Below, piece after piece: positions 1 to 6,937 of a stretch of 64,000 bases of DNA (position 1 is the first letter of the stretch; each line of letters begins with the position of its first letter). The stretch is from assembly GCA_964401045.1 (NCBI GenBank), contig CAYNXB010000001.1, forward strand, positions 32,978 through 96,977, written 5' to 3'. The translations under genes and the position numbers were made by a program. The stretch comes from CAYNXB01 sp964401045 (lineage in GTDB: Bacteria > Pseudomonadota > Alphaproteobacteria > Sphingomonadales > Sphingomonadaceae). The notes under the pieces are model-generated. The model did not search any database, was not told where the DNA came from, and saw nothing but the letters and a program-made list of their open reading frames with translations.

Positions 1-55
1 TTACCGGTATTCGAGCCGCATCTAAGTCGAGCCGGGCACCTGAGGAGGTTCGGCC
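1..55 (+). promoter_or_regulatory. Upstream region of the first universal stress protein gene
   Basis: The element TTACCGG at positions 1-7 recurs at 5512-5518, at nearly the same distance from the start of the paralogous stress gene at 5564. A strong ribosome binding site GAGGAGG lies at 42-48, and the bases just before the start (TTCGGCC) are identical in both copies. The window edge cuts the region, so a full promoter cannot be judged. Confidence 0.35.
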
Positions 56-865
56 ATGCGGTCCATTCTGCTTCACATCGACGACGACGCCTGTCTCGAC
101 GCGCGCATCGCAGTCGCGCTCGATCTCGCGCGGGCCTTCGATGGGCACGTCACCTGCGTCCAGGCGATGCCGTTCGTGATCGGCATGCCAGGCGATCTCT
201 ATGGCACGATCGCGGCGCAGATGCTGCCCGAGTTTCGCGAACTGGCCGACAAGCTGCGTGCGCGGATCGAGGCCCATCTCATCAAGGAGGATGTCAGCTG
301 GAGCTGGGTGCAGGACGATGGACCGGCGATCGAGCGGCTGCTGCAATACACCGGCCTCAGCGACATTGCCGTGATCGGCTGCTGCGATCCCCTTCGCAAG
401 GGCTACGCACCGCTCACGGGAGACCTCGTCCTCCGCTCGCGCACGCCGGTCCTGATCGTTCCCCCCAAAGCGGCCGGCTTCGATACCGATAGTCCGGCGG
501 TCGTCGCATGGGACGGCTCGCCTGAGGCCCGCCGGGCACTGCGTGCCGCGGTGCCGCTGCTCGCCCGCTCGCAGGCAGTCACTCTGGCGACCGTCCGTGA
601 GCCGTCCGAGCGGAAGCACGATCTGCCTCCGACCGATGGCGCCGAGTATCTTTCACGCCACGGCATCTCCTGTGAGATCGTCGAGTTGCCGGCATCGGAA
701 TCGATTGCCCGAGTGCTCACCGACGCCGCGTTGGTGCGCCGTGCCGGTTACCTCGTGATGGGCGCATACGGCCATGCCCGGCTCCTCGAGACGATCTTTG
801 GAGGGGTCACGCGCGAGTTGCTCGCTCACCCGCCGGTACCCCTGCCGATTCTGGCTTGTCACTGA
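56..865 (+). CDS. Universal stress protein, tandem UspA domains
   Basis: 269-residue cytoplasmic protein with two UspA domains, roughly residues 1-140 and 145-269. The second carries the Usp-like block VMGAYGHARL followed by a GGVTRE segment, which resembles the nucleotide-binding glycine motif of UspA proteins. The start ATG is set by GAGGAGG 7 bases upstream. A second copy at 5564-6373 has the same length and about three quarters identical residues in an ungapped comparison I made by eye, so the pair is a recent duplication. A divergent-facing FixJ-type regulator follows on the opposite strand, suggesting an oxygen or stress regulon. The role in stress survival is family knowledge; no ligand can be read from the sequence. 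Confidence 0.93.
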   Translation: MRSILLHIDDDACLDARIAVALDLARAFDGHVTCVQAMPFVIGMPGDLYGTIAAQMLPEFRELADKLRARIEAHLIKEDVSWSWVQDDGPAIERLLQYTGLSDIAVIGCCDPLRKGYAPLTGDLVLRSRTPVLIVPPKAAGFDTDSPAVVAWDGSPEARRALRAAVPLLARSQAVTLATVREPSERKHDLPPTDGAEYLSRHGISCEIVELPASESIARVLTDAALVRRAGYLVMGAYGHARLLETIFGGVTRELLAHPPVPLPILACH

Positions 866-947
866 GGTTGATCGGGAAGGCAGGCGATGCACGCGCGACC
901 GCGCTCGATCTCCCGCTTGGCGAGCGGCACGCGGTCGACCGTGGTGC

Positions 948-1610
948 TTATTCAGGGCGCCGCTGGCCGACCTTGTACTGCTTCTTCCACGCGTCCTCCG
1001 ATCCCATGCCGGCGACGAACGCCACGCGCAGGGCATCGGCGAAGTTGGTCACCTCGAGCTTGGTCATCACGTTCGCCCGATAGACTTCGACAGTGCGCGA
1101 GCTGATCCCTAGGTCGTAGGCGATCGTCTTGTTCGGATACCCGCAGGCGAGGCCTTCGAGCACCTCGCGCTCGCGCTCGGTCAGCGCACCAATTTGCGTC
1201 CTGGCCCATTGCTCGCGCTGACGCTGCGCCGCCTTGTCGGACAGCTGCGCATGACCAGTCTCGATCGAATCAAGCACACGTTGGCGATTGAACGGCTTCT
1301 CGAGGAAGTCGACCGCACCCCGTTGCATTGCCCTCACGGCGGTCGAGATGTCACCGTGCCCCGTGACCACGATCACCGGCAGGTTGATCCCCTGCTCGGC
1401 CATCGCCGCCTGGACTTCGAGCCCATCCATGCCGGGCATGCGCACGTCCAGCAACACGCAGGCAGGCCGCGCCCGTTCGACTCCCTTGAGGAACGCGATG
1501 CCGTCTTCCCAGCGTTCGACGGCGAAGCCGGCCGAGCGCAGCATGAAATCGAGCGAGCGCCGCACGGCGTCATCGTCGTCAACCACGTGGACCAGCTTAT
1601 CCTGCGACAT
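948..1610 (-). CDS. FixJ-family response regulator
   Basis: 220 residues: an N-terminal receiver (about 5-120) with the acidic DDDD pocket near residue 11, phospho-acceptor D55 in the LLDVRMPG block, T83 and K105, then a LuxR-type helix-turn-helix (about 145-205) starting with LTEREREVL. This is the FixJ/StyR/TtrR layout of a transcriptional activator phosphorylated by a PAS sensor kinase. The reading frame stays open far upstream, but the ATG at 1610 has GTGGAGG just before it and starts exactly where the receiver fold begins. No kinase lies beside it, so its partner is elsewhere or is the kinase at 17427-19154. It probably controls the neighbouring stress genes; that target is inferred. Confidence 0.9.
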   Translation of the reverse strand: MSQDKLVHVVDDDDAVRRSLDFMLRSAGFAVERWEDGIAFLKGVERARPACVLLDVRMPGMDGLEVQAAMAEQGINLPVIVVTGHGDISTAVRAMQRGAVDFLEKPFNRQRVLDSIETGHAQLSDKAAQRQREQWARTQIGALTEREREVLEGLACGYPNKTIAYDLGISSRTVEVYRANVMTKLEVTNFADALRVAFVAGMGSEDAWKKQYKVGQRRPE

Positions 1611-1769
1611 GGTTGCCTCCACCTGCCCTTCGCGCGCCCTATCCCTCGCTCGACACCGGCGCATCATCCGTAGATTTGCGAATGGCGAAGATCGCCGGAC
1701 GCGGCAAAGCTGGTGGACGTCACATAGCTCGCCCACACCCGGCGAGCAAACTGCGAAAGGGATAGGCCG

Positions 1770-2165
1770 ATGCGTGGTTTCGTCGGAAATATCGAAGACC
1801 TGACCGAGGAGAACGAGGATTTCCGGCGCGTGCTCTACACCGGGCACCAGCTCCAGCTGGTGGTCATGGCCATCGGACCGGGCGAAGAGATCGGCGAGGA
1901 GGTCCATACCGACCGGGACCAGTTCTTCCGGGTCGAGGAAGGCAAGGGCGAGGTGTGGATCGACGGCGTGTGCCACGAGGTCGAGGGCGACTACGGCGTG
2001 ATCGTTCCGCAGGGCGCGCGGCACAACGTGAAGTGCACCGGCCACAAGCCGCTCCGCCTGTATACGATCTACGGCCCGCCCGAGCATCTCGACGGCACCG
2101 TCCACGCCTCCCGCAAGGACGCCGCGGCGGCGCACGAGCACTTCGACGGCGTTACGACCGAATAG
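1770..2165 (+). CDS. Cupin-domain protein
   Basis: 131-residue single-domain cupin. Metal-binding cupin motif 1 is visible as G-E-E-V-H-T-D-R-D-Q-F-F-R-V-E-E-G-K-G (about residues 43-62), and motif 2 as P-Q-G-A-R-H-N-V (about 88-95), giving His/Asp/Glu/His-type ligands. Family members include mannose-6-phosphate isomerase-like and sensor cupins; no substrate can be assigned. The start ATG follows GAAAGGGATAGG. It is divergently arranged with the FixJ-type regulator, so the 159-base gap between them should hold both promoters. Confidence 0.85.
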   Translation: MRGFVGNIEDLTEENEDFRRVLYTGHQLQLVVMAIGPGEEIGEEVHTDRDQFFRVEEGKGEVWIDGVCHEVEGDYGVIVPQGARHNVKCTGHKPLRLYTIYGPPEHLDGTVHASRKDAAAAHEHFDGVTTE

Positions 2166-2267
2166 CCCGTATTCGCGGCAGCGGTTTCCTCAAAAGGAGG
2201 ATGGGTCGTAGCGGCCCGGAAGCCAGAGTTCGGTCGCAACCTCGGACCGGGGGGCCGCGGTCAGCTG

Positions 2268-2699
2268 TCAGTCCACCGGCGGCAGGACGGGGCCGATTGC
2301 ACCGTCCCATCCGTCGGTCGAGGCGATCCGCGTGACCCGGAACGGCAGCTGCTCGCCGGTGGGCTCGGTGAGGGTGACGTATTCCCCGGGCCGCAGCGGA
2401 TGGGCTTCGAGGTGGAACAGGTCCTCGTCGTCATCCTCGCCGATCGCGTAGGAGAAGGCCCAGGTCGCGCCGGTACGGATCACGTAGCCCTGCTGGTCCG
2501 GCTCGTCGGGCCAGAACCGCTTGACCGTGGCCATGGCCGGATTGCGGCCGACTTCGTCCGCGTCGATGAGACCGTCGGCGGTGAGCGGCAGCCGCAGGAT
2601 GAGCGCGCGGCTCGGCGAGCCCTCGGGAAACTCGGCCGTGCGCGCCAGCTCAAGGCGAATGATCTTCCAGTCGGAATGGCGGTGCCGGTCGTAACTCAT
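2268..2699 (-). CDS. Hypothetical protein, 143 residues
   Basis: Not recognised with confidence. It is soluble, rich in Asp/Glu (an acidic GEDDDEDLFH patch near residue 90) and has no signal peptide or membrane segment. The first half resembles sphingomonad proteins of unknown function that begin with a RLELARTxEFPxGS-type segment. It is the last gene of a minus-strand group of three (quinone-reductase-like flavoprotein, membrane protein, this gene), with a gap of about 70 bases to the membrane protein. The length and codon pattern look like a real gene. No function is proposed. Confidence 0.75.
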   Translation of the reverse strand: MSYDRHRHSDWKIIRLELARTAEFPEGSPSRALILRLPLTADGLIDADEVGRNPAMATVKRFWPDEPDQQGYVIRTGATWAFSYAIGEDDDEDLFHLEAHPLRPGEYVTLTEPTGEQLPFRVTRIASTDGWDGAIGPVLPPVD

Positions 2700-2766
2700 G
2701 AAGAGTCCCTGGCCGAAGGTGAGTACCGCACGACACTGGGAAATATACGGAAGGGCCCAGCGCGCA

Positions 2767-3339
2767 TCACCTCTGGTCCTTGCGCGCGGCGATGCGTTCC
2801 CAGTCGACCTTCACGAAGGCGACAAGCAGCGCGATCATCGCAACTTGCAGCGCCACGCCCCACGGCGACGACAAGTGTTCGAGCATCACATCTCCGAGAG
2901 TGTGATCGCGCAGCGTGCGCGCCGCGCCGGCATAGATCGAGTAGGAAACCAGGCGTCCGGCGAAGAAGGCCGCCGTGAATCCCAGCAGGCGAACGCCGGT
3001 GAGCCCGGCCGCTTCGAACAGTTGCGCAGAGGGGAGGGGCGACAACGCGAAGATGCCGATTGCCATGACGCCCGCGCGCGGGCGTCGCTCGAACGCCTCG
3101 CGGGCCGCAGCGAGGTTGCGACGCAGCTTCGCGGGCACGCGCCGGCCCAGCAATCGGAACCCGTGAGCCAGCAGCAGCCGTCCAATGGCGGCCCCCAGCG
3201 CACTGACAACGATCAGCCCCGGCAAGGAAAGGTCGGTGCTGAGTCCGAAAGCGGCGATGATCGACCACGTCGGCGGGCCGAATGCGGGCATCAGGTTCAC
3301 CGCCAGCACCAGCGCGAAGAGGATCAGATAGAGTTCCAA
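2767..3339 (-). CDS. DedA/VTT-like integral membrane protein
   Basis: Polytopic inner-membrane protein of about 190 residues with around five hydrophobic segments. The central block reads A-L-S-P-L-P-S followed by E-A-A-G-L, as in VTT/DedA-type or COG2426-like small membrane proteins. I chose a TTG start at 3339, which places the first membrane helix at the N-terminus. An in-frame ATG at 3405 would add 22 hydrophilic residues that overlap the end of the upstream gene and look like a frame shadow. No strong ribosome binding site favours either start. Lipid transport is the known DedA theme, but membership here is tentative. Confidence 0.72.
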   Translation of the reverse strand: MELYLILFALVLAVNLMPAFGPPTWSIIAAFGLSTDLSLPGLIVVSALGAAIGRLLLAHGFRLLGRRVPAKLRRNLAAAREAFERRPRAGVMAIGIFALSPLPSAQLFEAAGLTGVRLLGFTAAFFAGRLVSYSIYAGAARTLRDHTLGDVMLEHLSSPWGVALQVAMIALLVAFVKVDWERIAARKDQR

Positions 3340-3362
3340 GACCCGATTCCGGCGTGTGCCGG

Positions 3363-3941
3363 TTACATGCCGGCCATGCCCAGCTCCCTCATTTCCCGCA
3401 GCCATGCTCCGCGCTTGATATCGTTCGAATCGACCAGGCCGATGATTGATTCACCGACCACGCTTATCCCAACGCCGCGCAGGATGTTGCGCTCGAGGCT
3501 CTTGAGGCTGTGCGCGCGATAGACCAGCCGGTAGAAGAACGCCGGCATGCCCATGGTTACAACGATGCGCGCCGAGCGGCCCTTGAGCAGCTTCCGCGGC
3601 AGGCCGTTCTGGCGATAGCTCAGCGCGAAGCCCGGCCGCATGACCTGCTCCAGGAAGCCTTTGAGCAGCGCGGGGATGTCACCGAGCCATAGCGGATAGA
3701 GGAACACGACATGCTGGGCCCAGGCGATGTCCTCCTGTGCCCTTGCGATGACCGCGGGAGGCTGACCATCCGCCCAGTCGTGCGCGCTGCGCAGCAGCGG
3801 AAAGTCGAGGTCGGCGAGCCTGATCAGCCGCGTTTGATGATCGCTCGCGCCGTCGAGATAGGCGGCGGCGAGCGCGTGCACGAACCGCGCGGGATCAGGA
3901 TCCGGATGCGCATCGATGACCAGGATTCGGTCGGTGGACAT
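3363..3941 (-). CDS. NAD(P)H dehydrogenase (quinone)/flavodoxin-2 family protein
   Basis: 192-residue flavodoxin-fold protein. The N-terminal strand LVIDAHPDP and the block V-F-L-Y-P-L-W-L-G-D-I-P-A-L-L-K-G (about 82-98) are the signature of the KefF/MdaB/NQO-type quinone reductases that bind FMN or FAD and make two-electron reductions. The start ATG has GAGGAGG 8 bases upstream. It heads a minus-strand group with the membrane protein at 2767-3339. A 12-bp inverted repeat sits 23-68 bases upstream of the start, possibly in the leader. A quinone detoxification role fits the surrounding stress genes but is inferred. Confidence 0.9.
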   Translation of the reverse strand: MSTDRILVIDAHPDPDPARFVHALAAAYLDGASDHQTRLIRLADLDFPLLRSAHDWADGQPPAVIARAQEDIAWAQHVVFLYPLWLGDIPALLKGFLEQVMRPGFALSYRQNGLPRKLLKGRSARIVVTMGMPAFFYRLVYRAHSLKSLERNILRGVGISVVGESIIGLVDSNDIKRGAWLREMRELGMAGM

Positions 3942-3963
3942 GCGAGCCTCCTCAGAAGGGACA

Positions 3964-4009
3964 GCAGGCGCCTCGGTCTTGCGGGGGAAAGGGACGGCGA
4001 GGCGCCTGC
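3964..4009. repeat. Perfect 12-bp inverted repeat ahead of the quinone-reductase gene
   Basis: GCAGGCGCCTCG at 3964-3975 is the exact reverse complement of CGAGGCGCCTGC at 3998-4009, with 22 bases between. It ends 23 bases upstream of the minus-strand start at 3941, so it could be an mRNA leader hairpin or an operator. There is no T-run after it on either strand, which argues against a simple terminator. Confidence 0.6.
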
Positions 4010-4046
4010 CGCGCCGATGTCCTCCGGATCCGTCGCTCGCGGCATC

Positions 4047-4080
4047 GGGAATGTTACGGAGCGCCTCGGGAACATTACCG
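4047..4080. promoter_or_regulatory. Paired GGGAATGTTACGG / GGGAACATTACCG motifs
   Basis: Two similar 13-mers 21 bases apart, containing AATGTT (4050-4055) and its reverse complement AACATT (4071-4076). They lie in a stretch with no gene between the minus-strand flavoprotein and the plus-strand BON group, so they could serve as a shared regulatory site. No known regulator is assigned. Confidence 0.3.
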
Positions 4081-4151
4081 ATGCCCAACGTCGCAGCGCG
4101 GCAGCCATGATCGGACGGAACGCCGCTGCGCGGCACAAGGGAGATCGAGCC

Positions 4152-4268
4152 ATGTTCGCCGGCGGGTACAGCGATCGGAAGCTTTCCCAAGGCCGGTATC
4201 GGGTCACTTTCACCGGCAACCGGCTGACCTCGCGTGAGATCCGCCCCGACGCCCACTATCGACCGTGA
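4152..4268 (+). pseudogene. Truncated CC0125/CC1285-like lipoprotein fragment
   Basis: A 38-codon open frame with a usable site (GGGAG 9 bases before ATG). Residues 3-28, which contain GGYSD, RYRVTF and GNxLTSRE, resemble the core of the CC0125/CC1285 family of short alphaproteobacterial lipoproteins, which usually have an N-terminal lipobox and about 100 more residues after this block. Here both the signal peptide and the C-terminal part are missing. I read it as a decayed fragment; a functional micro-protein cannot be excluded. The match is from memory of the family pattern. Confidence 0.4.
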
Positions 4269-4283
4269 TCGAAGGAGAGTCCC

Positions 4284-4451
4284 ATGGCCAGCATCCCGCC
4301 TGACAAGCCGAACCGCGTCGACCCCCAGTCGCCGCCCGAGCGGCGACAGCCACCAGAACCGGCCATCCCTCCGGCGCTTCCCGAGACAGAACCGGACGCC
4401 CCGGATGTCGACGAGCCCGGCCGTTGCCCGGACGAATGCCCTCCTGAGTGA
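4284..4451 (+). CDS. Small proline-rich acidic protein, 55 residues
   Basis: Begins at ATG 4284 with GAAGGAGAG 5 bases upstream, a strong site that argues for translation. The product is mostly Pro, Glu and Asp, with a C-terminal C-P-x-E-C-P pair of cysteines and no membrane segment. It is probably disordered. It lies 106 bases ahead of the BON-domain gene in the same orientation. I recognise no family; small proline-rich proteins like this occur beside stress genes in sphingomonads, but function is unknown. Confidence 0.5.
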   Translation: MASIPPDKPNRVDPQSPPERRQPPEPAIPPALPETEPDAPDVDEPGRCPDECPPE

Positions 4452-4557
4452 AGCGCACGCGGGCCTCCGGATAATTCCGCATGTCTTGCCCACCCGACAC
4501 CCGGCAATCTCGATCCACCGGCGCCAGTAAAAGGCCGCGAGAACACAGGAGATACCC

Positions 4558-5208
4558 ATGGACCAGGATAGAGTGCTGCAACGCAAGGTGATCGCCGAGC
4601 TCGAGTGGGAGCCCGCGGTCGAGTCCGCCGACATTGGCGTTTCCGTCGTGGACGGCGTCGTCGCCCTGTCGGGCTACGTGAAGAGCTACGCCGAGAAGCT
4701 CGCGGCCGAGCGGGCGGTTCGCCGCGTCGCGGGCGCTAAGGCGATCGCCGAGGAGCTCAAGGTCCGGTACGACACGGACGCGAAGACTGCGGATCACGAG
4801 ATCGCCAGGCGCATCCTCGACGTGTTCGGCTGGAACGTGCTGCTCCCCAAGGACAAGCTCCAGGTCAAGGTCGAGAACGGCTGGGTGACGCTCAGCGGTG
4901 AAGTCGAGTGGCAGTACCAGAACCACGAAGCCAAGCGTGTCGCCGCGCAGATCAACGGCGTCACGGGAGTCTCGAACAACATTACCATCAAGCAGCGCCT
5001 GCACCCCAGCGACGTGCGCAAGCAGATCGAAGACGCCTTCGAACGGCAGGCCGGCCTCGACGCGCGCGGCGTGATCGTGGCGGTCGACGGCCACAAGGTG
5101 ACGCTGAGCGGCCAGGTGCATGCCTGGTTCGAGCGCCAGGCCGCCGAACGCGCCGCCTGGGCCGCGCCCGGCGTCACCCAGGTGGTCGACCGGATCGCGG
5201 TAAACTGA
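4558..5208 (+). CDS. Triple BON-domain protein
   Basis: 216 residues containing three consecutive BON (OsmY/nodulation) domains, about 5-70, 78-145 and 148-215. Each shows the glycine-centred pattern (VVALSGYV, WVTLSGEV, KVTLSGQV). BON domains bind phospholipid surfaces and OsmY-type proteins respond to osmotic or envelope stress. Here there is no signal peptide, so the protein appears cytoplasmic unless exported another way. The start has ACAGGAG upstream. A strong GC hairpin follows the stop. It lies between the two stress-protein copies, consistent with one stress regulon. Confidence 0.9.
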   Translation: MDQDRVLQRKVIAELEWEPAVESADIGVSVVDGVVALSGYVKSYAEKLAAERAVRRVAGAKAIAEELKVRYDTDAKTADHEIARRILDVFGWNVLLPKDKLQVKVENGWVTLSGEVEWQYQNHEAKRVAAQINGVTGVSNNITIKQRLHPSDVRKQIEDAFERQAGLDARGVIVAVDGHKVTLSGQVHAWFERQAAERAAWAAPGVTQVVDRIAVN

Positions 5209-5214
5209 CGACCG

Positions 5215-5244
5215 GCGCCCGCCGGCAGCGCAGTCGGCGGGCGC
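5215..5244 (+). terminator. Ten-base-pair GC hairpin after the BON gene
   Basis: GCGCCCGCCG (5215-5224) pairs perfectly with CGGCGGGCGC (5235-5244) around a 10-base loop, beginning 7 bases after the stop codon. There is no U-rich tail, so it may be a weak intrinsic terminator or an mRNA 3' stabiliser rather than a classical terminator. Confidence 0.4.
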
Positions 5245-5563
5245 GCACAATCGATCGGGCAATTCGCCGGCGCGTCCGGTCCGGCGTGGCGGAGCAGGCC
5301 GGCCTGCGCCTGCGCCTCGCACCGCAGCGGCATCGGTGCTCAGGCCGACGATGATCGTCGCCAATTGCGGCCGCGATGGAGGTTTGCGAAGCGGTCCGCG
5401 CTGTCCCGGTAACCTGACGGCGCCTGCTCGTCGCTCCCCCCTCAGCTGCCTCCCTGAAGATCGATAATCGCGGGGCGCTGCCTCGGCAGGCGCTTCCGGA
5501 TATCTCCGGAGTTACCGGCTCTCGGCCGCTGCGTACCACGTAGCGAACACGAGGAGTTCGGCC
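5245..5563 (+). promoter_or_regulatory. Gene-free leader of the second stress gene, with TCCGGA direct repeat
   Basis: No supportable gene here. TCCGGA, itself palindromic, occurs at 5495-5500 and 5505-5510, exactly one helical turn apart. It is followed at once by TTACCGG (5512-5518), which is shared with the upstream region of the first stress gene at positions 1-7. A ribosome binding site GAGGAG precedes the ATG at 5564. The helical spacing suggests a dimeric regulator site, which is inference. Confidence 0.35.
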
Positions 5564-6373
5564 ATGCGGTCCATTTTGCTTCATATCGACGATGATCCGT
5601 GTCTCGAGGCGCGCATTCAGGTCGCGCTTGATCTCGCGCGGTGCTTCGAAGGGCATGTCACCTGCATCCAGGTGATCCCGTACGTCGTCGGAATGCCGGG
5701 CGACTTCTACGGGTCCATGGCCGCCGATCTGGTGCCTGCGTTCCAGGAGGCGGCCGACGCGCTGAGAGCACGGATCGAAGGCAATCTCGCGAACGAGGAC
5801 GTCAGTTGGAGCTGGGTGCAGGAAGACGGTCCCGCTGTCGATCGGATGCTGAAATTCACCAGTCTGAGCGACATCGCGGTGGTCGGCTGCTGCGATCCAC
5901 TCCGCAAGGATTATTCGCCGTTGCCCGGTGACCTCGCGATCCGTTCGCGCACGCCGGTGCTGGTGGTTCCGCCCAAGTCGAACGGGCTGGACTGCGGCGG
6001 CCCCGCTCTGGTGGCCTGGGACGGATCCCCCGAAGCTTGCCGTGCATTGCGCGCTGCGTTGCCTCTGCTGGCGCGTTCCTCGAGCGTGACGCTCGCCACC
6101 GTGCGCGAAAAGGCCGAGCGCCGCTACGATCTGCCGCCGACCGACGGGGCCGAATATCTCTCGCGCCACGGCATATCCTGCGAGATGGTCGAGTTTCCGG
6201 CCGCCACGTCGATCGCCCATGCGCTCGGCGACGCCGCGATGGTTCGCAATGCGTCCTACCTCGTGATGGGGGTCTATGGCCACGCGCGGCTGGTCGAGAC
6301 AGTCTTCGGTGGGGTCACACGCGAGGTGCTCGCGAACCCGCCGGTGCCGTTGCCGATTCTGGCTTGCCATTGA
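5564..6373 (+). CDS. Universal stress protein, tandem UspA domains (second copy)
   Basis: 269 residues, the same length as the protein at 56-865 and alignable to it without gaps, differing at roughly 68 positions that are mostly conservative. Two UspA domains are present, with the block VMGVYGHARL and GGVTRE in the second. The segments EDVSWSWVQ, GCCDPLRK and TDGAEYLSRHGISCE are unchanged between copies and so are likely to be important. It is followed after 21 bases by an acetyltransferase gene in the same direction, probably co-transcribed. Confidence 0.93.
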   Translation: MRSILLHIDDDPCLEARIQVALDLARCFEGHVTCIQVIPYVVGMPGDFYGSMAADLVPAFQEAADALRARIEGNLANEDVSWSWVQEDGPAVDRMLKFTSLSDIAVVGCCDPLRKDYSPLPGDLAIRSRTPVLVVPPKSNGLDCGGPALVAWDGSPEACRALRAALPLLARSSSVTLATVREKAERRYDLPPTDGAEYLSRHGISCEMVEFPAATSIAHALGDAAMVRNASYLVMGVYGHARLVETVFGGVTREVLANPPVPLPILACH

Positions 6374-6394
6374 TTGCCACGAGGGAGAACAGCC

Positions 6395-6937
6395 ATGACC
6401 TCTTCTGCGCTCGATCGGACGGTCGCCGAGCGGCCGGACTTCCATCTCATCACCCGCTCGGGAGTTCGGCTGCGTCTGCGGCAAGTCAGAGCGGACGACG
6501 GAGCAGACCTGAAAAAACTTCTCGGCAGCCTCACGCCGGAGGATCTCCGATTCCGCTTTCTGGTCTCGCAGAATGAGCCCGATGCCGCGCAGATCGGGCG
6601 GCTGCTCACGGTCGATCACCGGCGAACGGAGCACGTCCTCGCCATTGACGAGCTCACATGCCAGCCGGTCGCGAGCCTGATGATCGTGGCCGACCCCCAG
6701 ATGCAAACAGCGGAAGTGGCGATCGCCATCGCGTCCGGTGCGCGTAACCGCGGTATCGGCTGGGCCTTGCTCAGGCACGCCGCAGACCTGGCGCGAGCGC
6801 GTGGCATCAAGAAGCTGCGCTCGATCGAAAGCCGCGCGAACCATGACGCGCTCGAAGTCGAACATACCCTTGGTTTCCGCTCTTCCACTGTCGAAGACGA
6901 CCCTGCCCTGGTGATGGTGGAGGCGGACCTTGCCTGA
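6395..6937 (+). CDS. GNAT-family N-acetyltransferase
   Basis: 180 residues with a GNAT fold. The acetyl-CoA pyrophosphate-binding motif A is R-N-R-G-I-G-W-A-L-L (about 121-130), preceded by the strand EVAIAIA. The ATG at 6395 has GAGGGAG at the right distance; an earlier in-frame codon would overlap the upstream stop region and lacks support. The C-terminal end overlaps the next gene by 8 bases, so translation of the transpeptidase is probably coupled. The family includes lysine acetyltransferases tied to universal stress proteins in some bacteria; whether it acetylates the stress protein is speculation. Confidence 0.88.
   Translation: MTSSALDRTVAERPDFHLITRSGVRLRLRQVRADDGADLKKLLGSLTPEDLRFRFLVSQNEPDAAQIGRLLTVDHRRTEHVLAIDELTCQPVASLMIVADPQMQTAEVAIAIASGARNRGIGWALLRHAADLARARGIKKLRSIESRANHDALEVEHTLGFRSSTVEDDPALVMVEADLA

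Noticed and set aside
1611..2141. Upstream extension of the FixJ-type regulator frame
   Set aside because: The frame stays open but is antisense to the cupin gene and shows no homology; the ATG at 1610 has a strong ribosome site and begins the receiver fold.
5174..6865. 563-codon open frame on the minus strand
   Set aside because: It is antisense to the second stress gene and the acetyltransferase, has biased Arg/His/Gly composition and no domain; it is a GC-driven shadow.
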